A stretch of DNA of 6,524 nucleotides, taken from NCBI GenBank assembly GCA_049699975.1, contig JBNAWB010000199.1:1-6524 (forward strand), in the 5' to 3' direction. Shown piece after piece: positions 6,156-6,524 of this stretch (positions within the stretch are counted from its first letter, which is position 1; every line of letters starts with the position of its first letter). This DNA is from CAZAGD01 sp049699975. Its GTDB lineage: Bacteria; Desulfobacterota; SM23-61. The translations under genes and the position numbers were made by a program. The notes under the pieces are model-generated. The model did no database searches. It was given only the letters and a program-made list of their open reading frames with translations, and was not told the origin of the DNA.

Positions 6156-6322
6156 ATTGCCGGCTTTATGCAAAAGCTTTACATGCGGGTCTCACAGAAT
6201 TTATGAAAGCTCCGTAAGGGCGGCTGATGTGGCAAGAGGGCGGCGGATTTAATAGAGGGATAATCCACAAAATTTGGAATTCGGATTGGGGAAGGCGAAG
6301 TTGAAGAAAGAGTTAAATGTAG
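6156..6322. other. Non-coding stretch after the CARDB-like gene
   Basis: No open reading frame with a plausible ribosome binding site, no RNA gene and no convincing intrinsic terminator were seen here. Only weak dyads are present, for example CCGGC (6137-6141) with GCCGG (6159-6163) spanning the stop codon. The stretch leads directly into the REP-like repeats that follow. Confidence 0.5.
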
Positions 6323-6404
6323 AGGGTCAAATCTTGATTAGTAATCAATTGGTAATGGGAAAAGTATTAAGTTCTAGAAAAATTACTAATCAAGGTGCGA
6401 CCCT
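6323..6404. repeat. Long imperfect inverted repeat, REP/MITE-like element
   Basis: Two 23-nt arms (6323-6345 and 6382-6404) are complementary at 20 positions, including a perfect 13-bp core (CTTGATTAGTAAT with its reverse complement) and a perfect outer 6 bp (AGGGTC/GACCCT). They flank 36 nt. The left arm also starts a second dyad, TTGATTA-G-TAATCAA (6334-6348), so alternative folds are possible. No transposase lies in the window. The arrangement, with the GGTCAGGTCT-type string read on the minus strand just outside it (6412-6423), resembles dispersed palindromic elements found beside Y1 (REP-associated) transposases. That relation is recalled, not verified. Confidence 0.55.
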
Positions 6405-6422
6405 AATATTCAGACCTGACCT

Positions 6423-6474
6423 TAAAGGGTTTAAGTGAATATACCTGCTTAATTGAAGCAGGTAACCCCCTTTA
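6423..6474. repeat. Two-tier hairpin adjoining the REP-like repeat
   Basis: A perfect 9-bp stem (6442-6450 with 6456-6464) has a 5-nt loop. It sits inside a weaker outer pairing of TAAAGGG (6423-6429) with CCCTTTA (6468-6474). It lacks a following T run, so it is a poor intrinsic terminator. Its position 18 nt beyond the long inverted repeat suggests it belongs to the same palindromic element. It could alternatively form part of a bidirectional terminator for a gene to the right of the window. Confidence 0.45.
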
Positions 6475-6524
6475 TCTACTACTATAGCCCTAAATCTTCC
6501 TTGAAATAAATGCCCAAATCTCCC

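Noticed and set aside
6137..6177. Terminator across the end of the CARDB-like gene
   Set aside because: The available stems (CCGGC/GCCGG and GCTTT/AAAGC) are only 5 bp and no T run follows.
1..6524. CRISPR array, tRNA or rRNA gene
   Set aside because: No regularly spaced repeats, no cloverleaf with a TTC-arm string and no rRNA-like block were seen on reading both strands.

Overview
The window looks like an accessory transport locus from an anaerobic Gram-negative-type bacterium. The evidence is a periplasmic solute receptor with a Sec signal peptide, an iron-sulfur protein with eight cluster cysteines, and plain sigma70-type promoters. The phylum cannot be fixed from this sequence. Desulfobacterota- or Aminicenantes-like organisms would fit, but that is a guess.

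Layout: positions 1-241 are an intergenic leader. It holds a strong inverted repeat at the left edge (probable terminator), a short GC-rich direct repeat, and a near-consensus promoter (TTGACC, 16-nt spacer, TATAAT). From 242 to 4596 five co-directional genes sit 1, 41, 17 and 12 nt apart and look like one operon: a 2x[4Fe-4S] ferredoxin-like protein with a glycine-rich C-terminal domain, a Cys/His-rich protein of unknown function, and a complete tripartite tricarboxylate transporter (tctC receptor, tctB small membrane subunit, tctA large membrane subunit). A perfect 11-bp hairpin, extendable to 14 bp with wobble pairs, lies inside the start of tctB. A 152-nt gap with its own promoter precedes a secreted two-repeat CARDB-like protein (4749-6155) of visibly higher GC content. 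The last 369 nt hold no convincing gene, but contain two dyad structures resembling REP/palindromic elements of the kind mobilised by Y1 transposases.

How the genes may work together: TctC should capture a small carboxylate-type compound in the periplasm and hand it to the TctAB membrane complex. The two leading genes are transcribed with the transporter. The simplest inference is that they form a redox or lyase-type enzyme, or an electron-transfer module, acting on the imported compound. This pair is the best candidate for an undescribed system here. The CARDB protein is probably a separate transcription unit with an extracytoplasmic structural or binding role.
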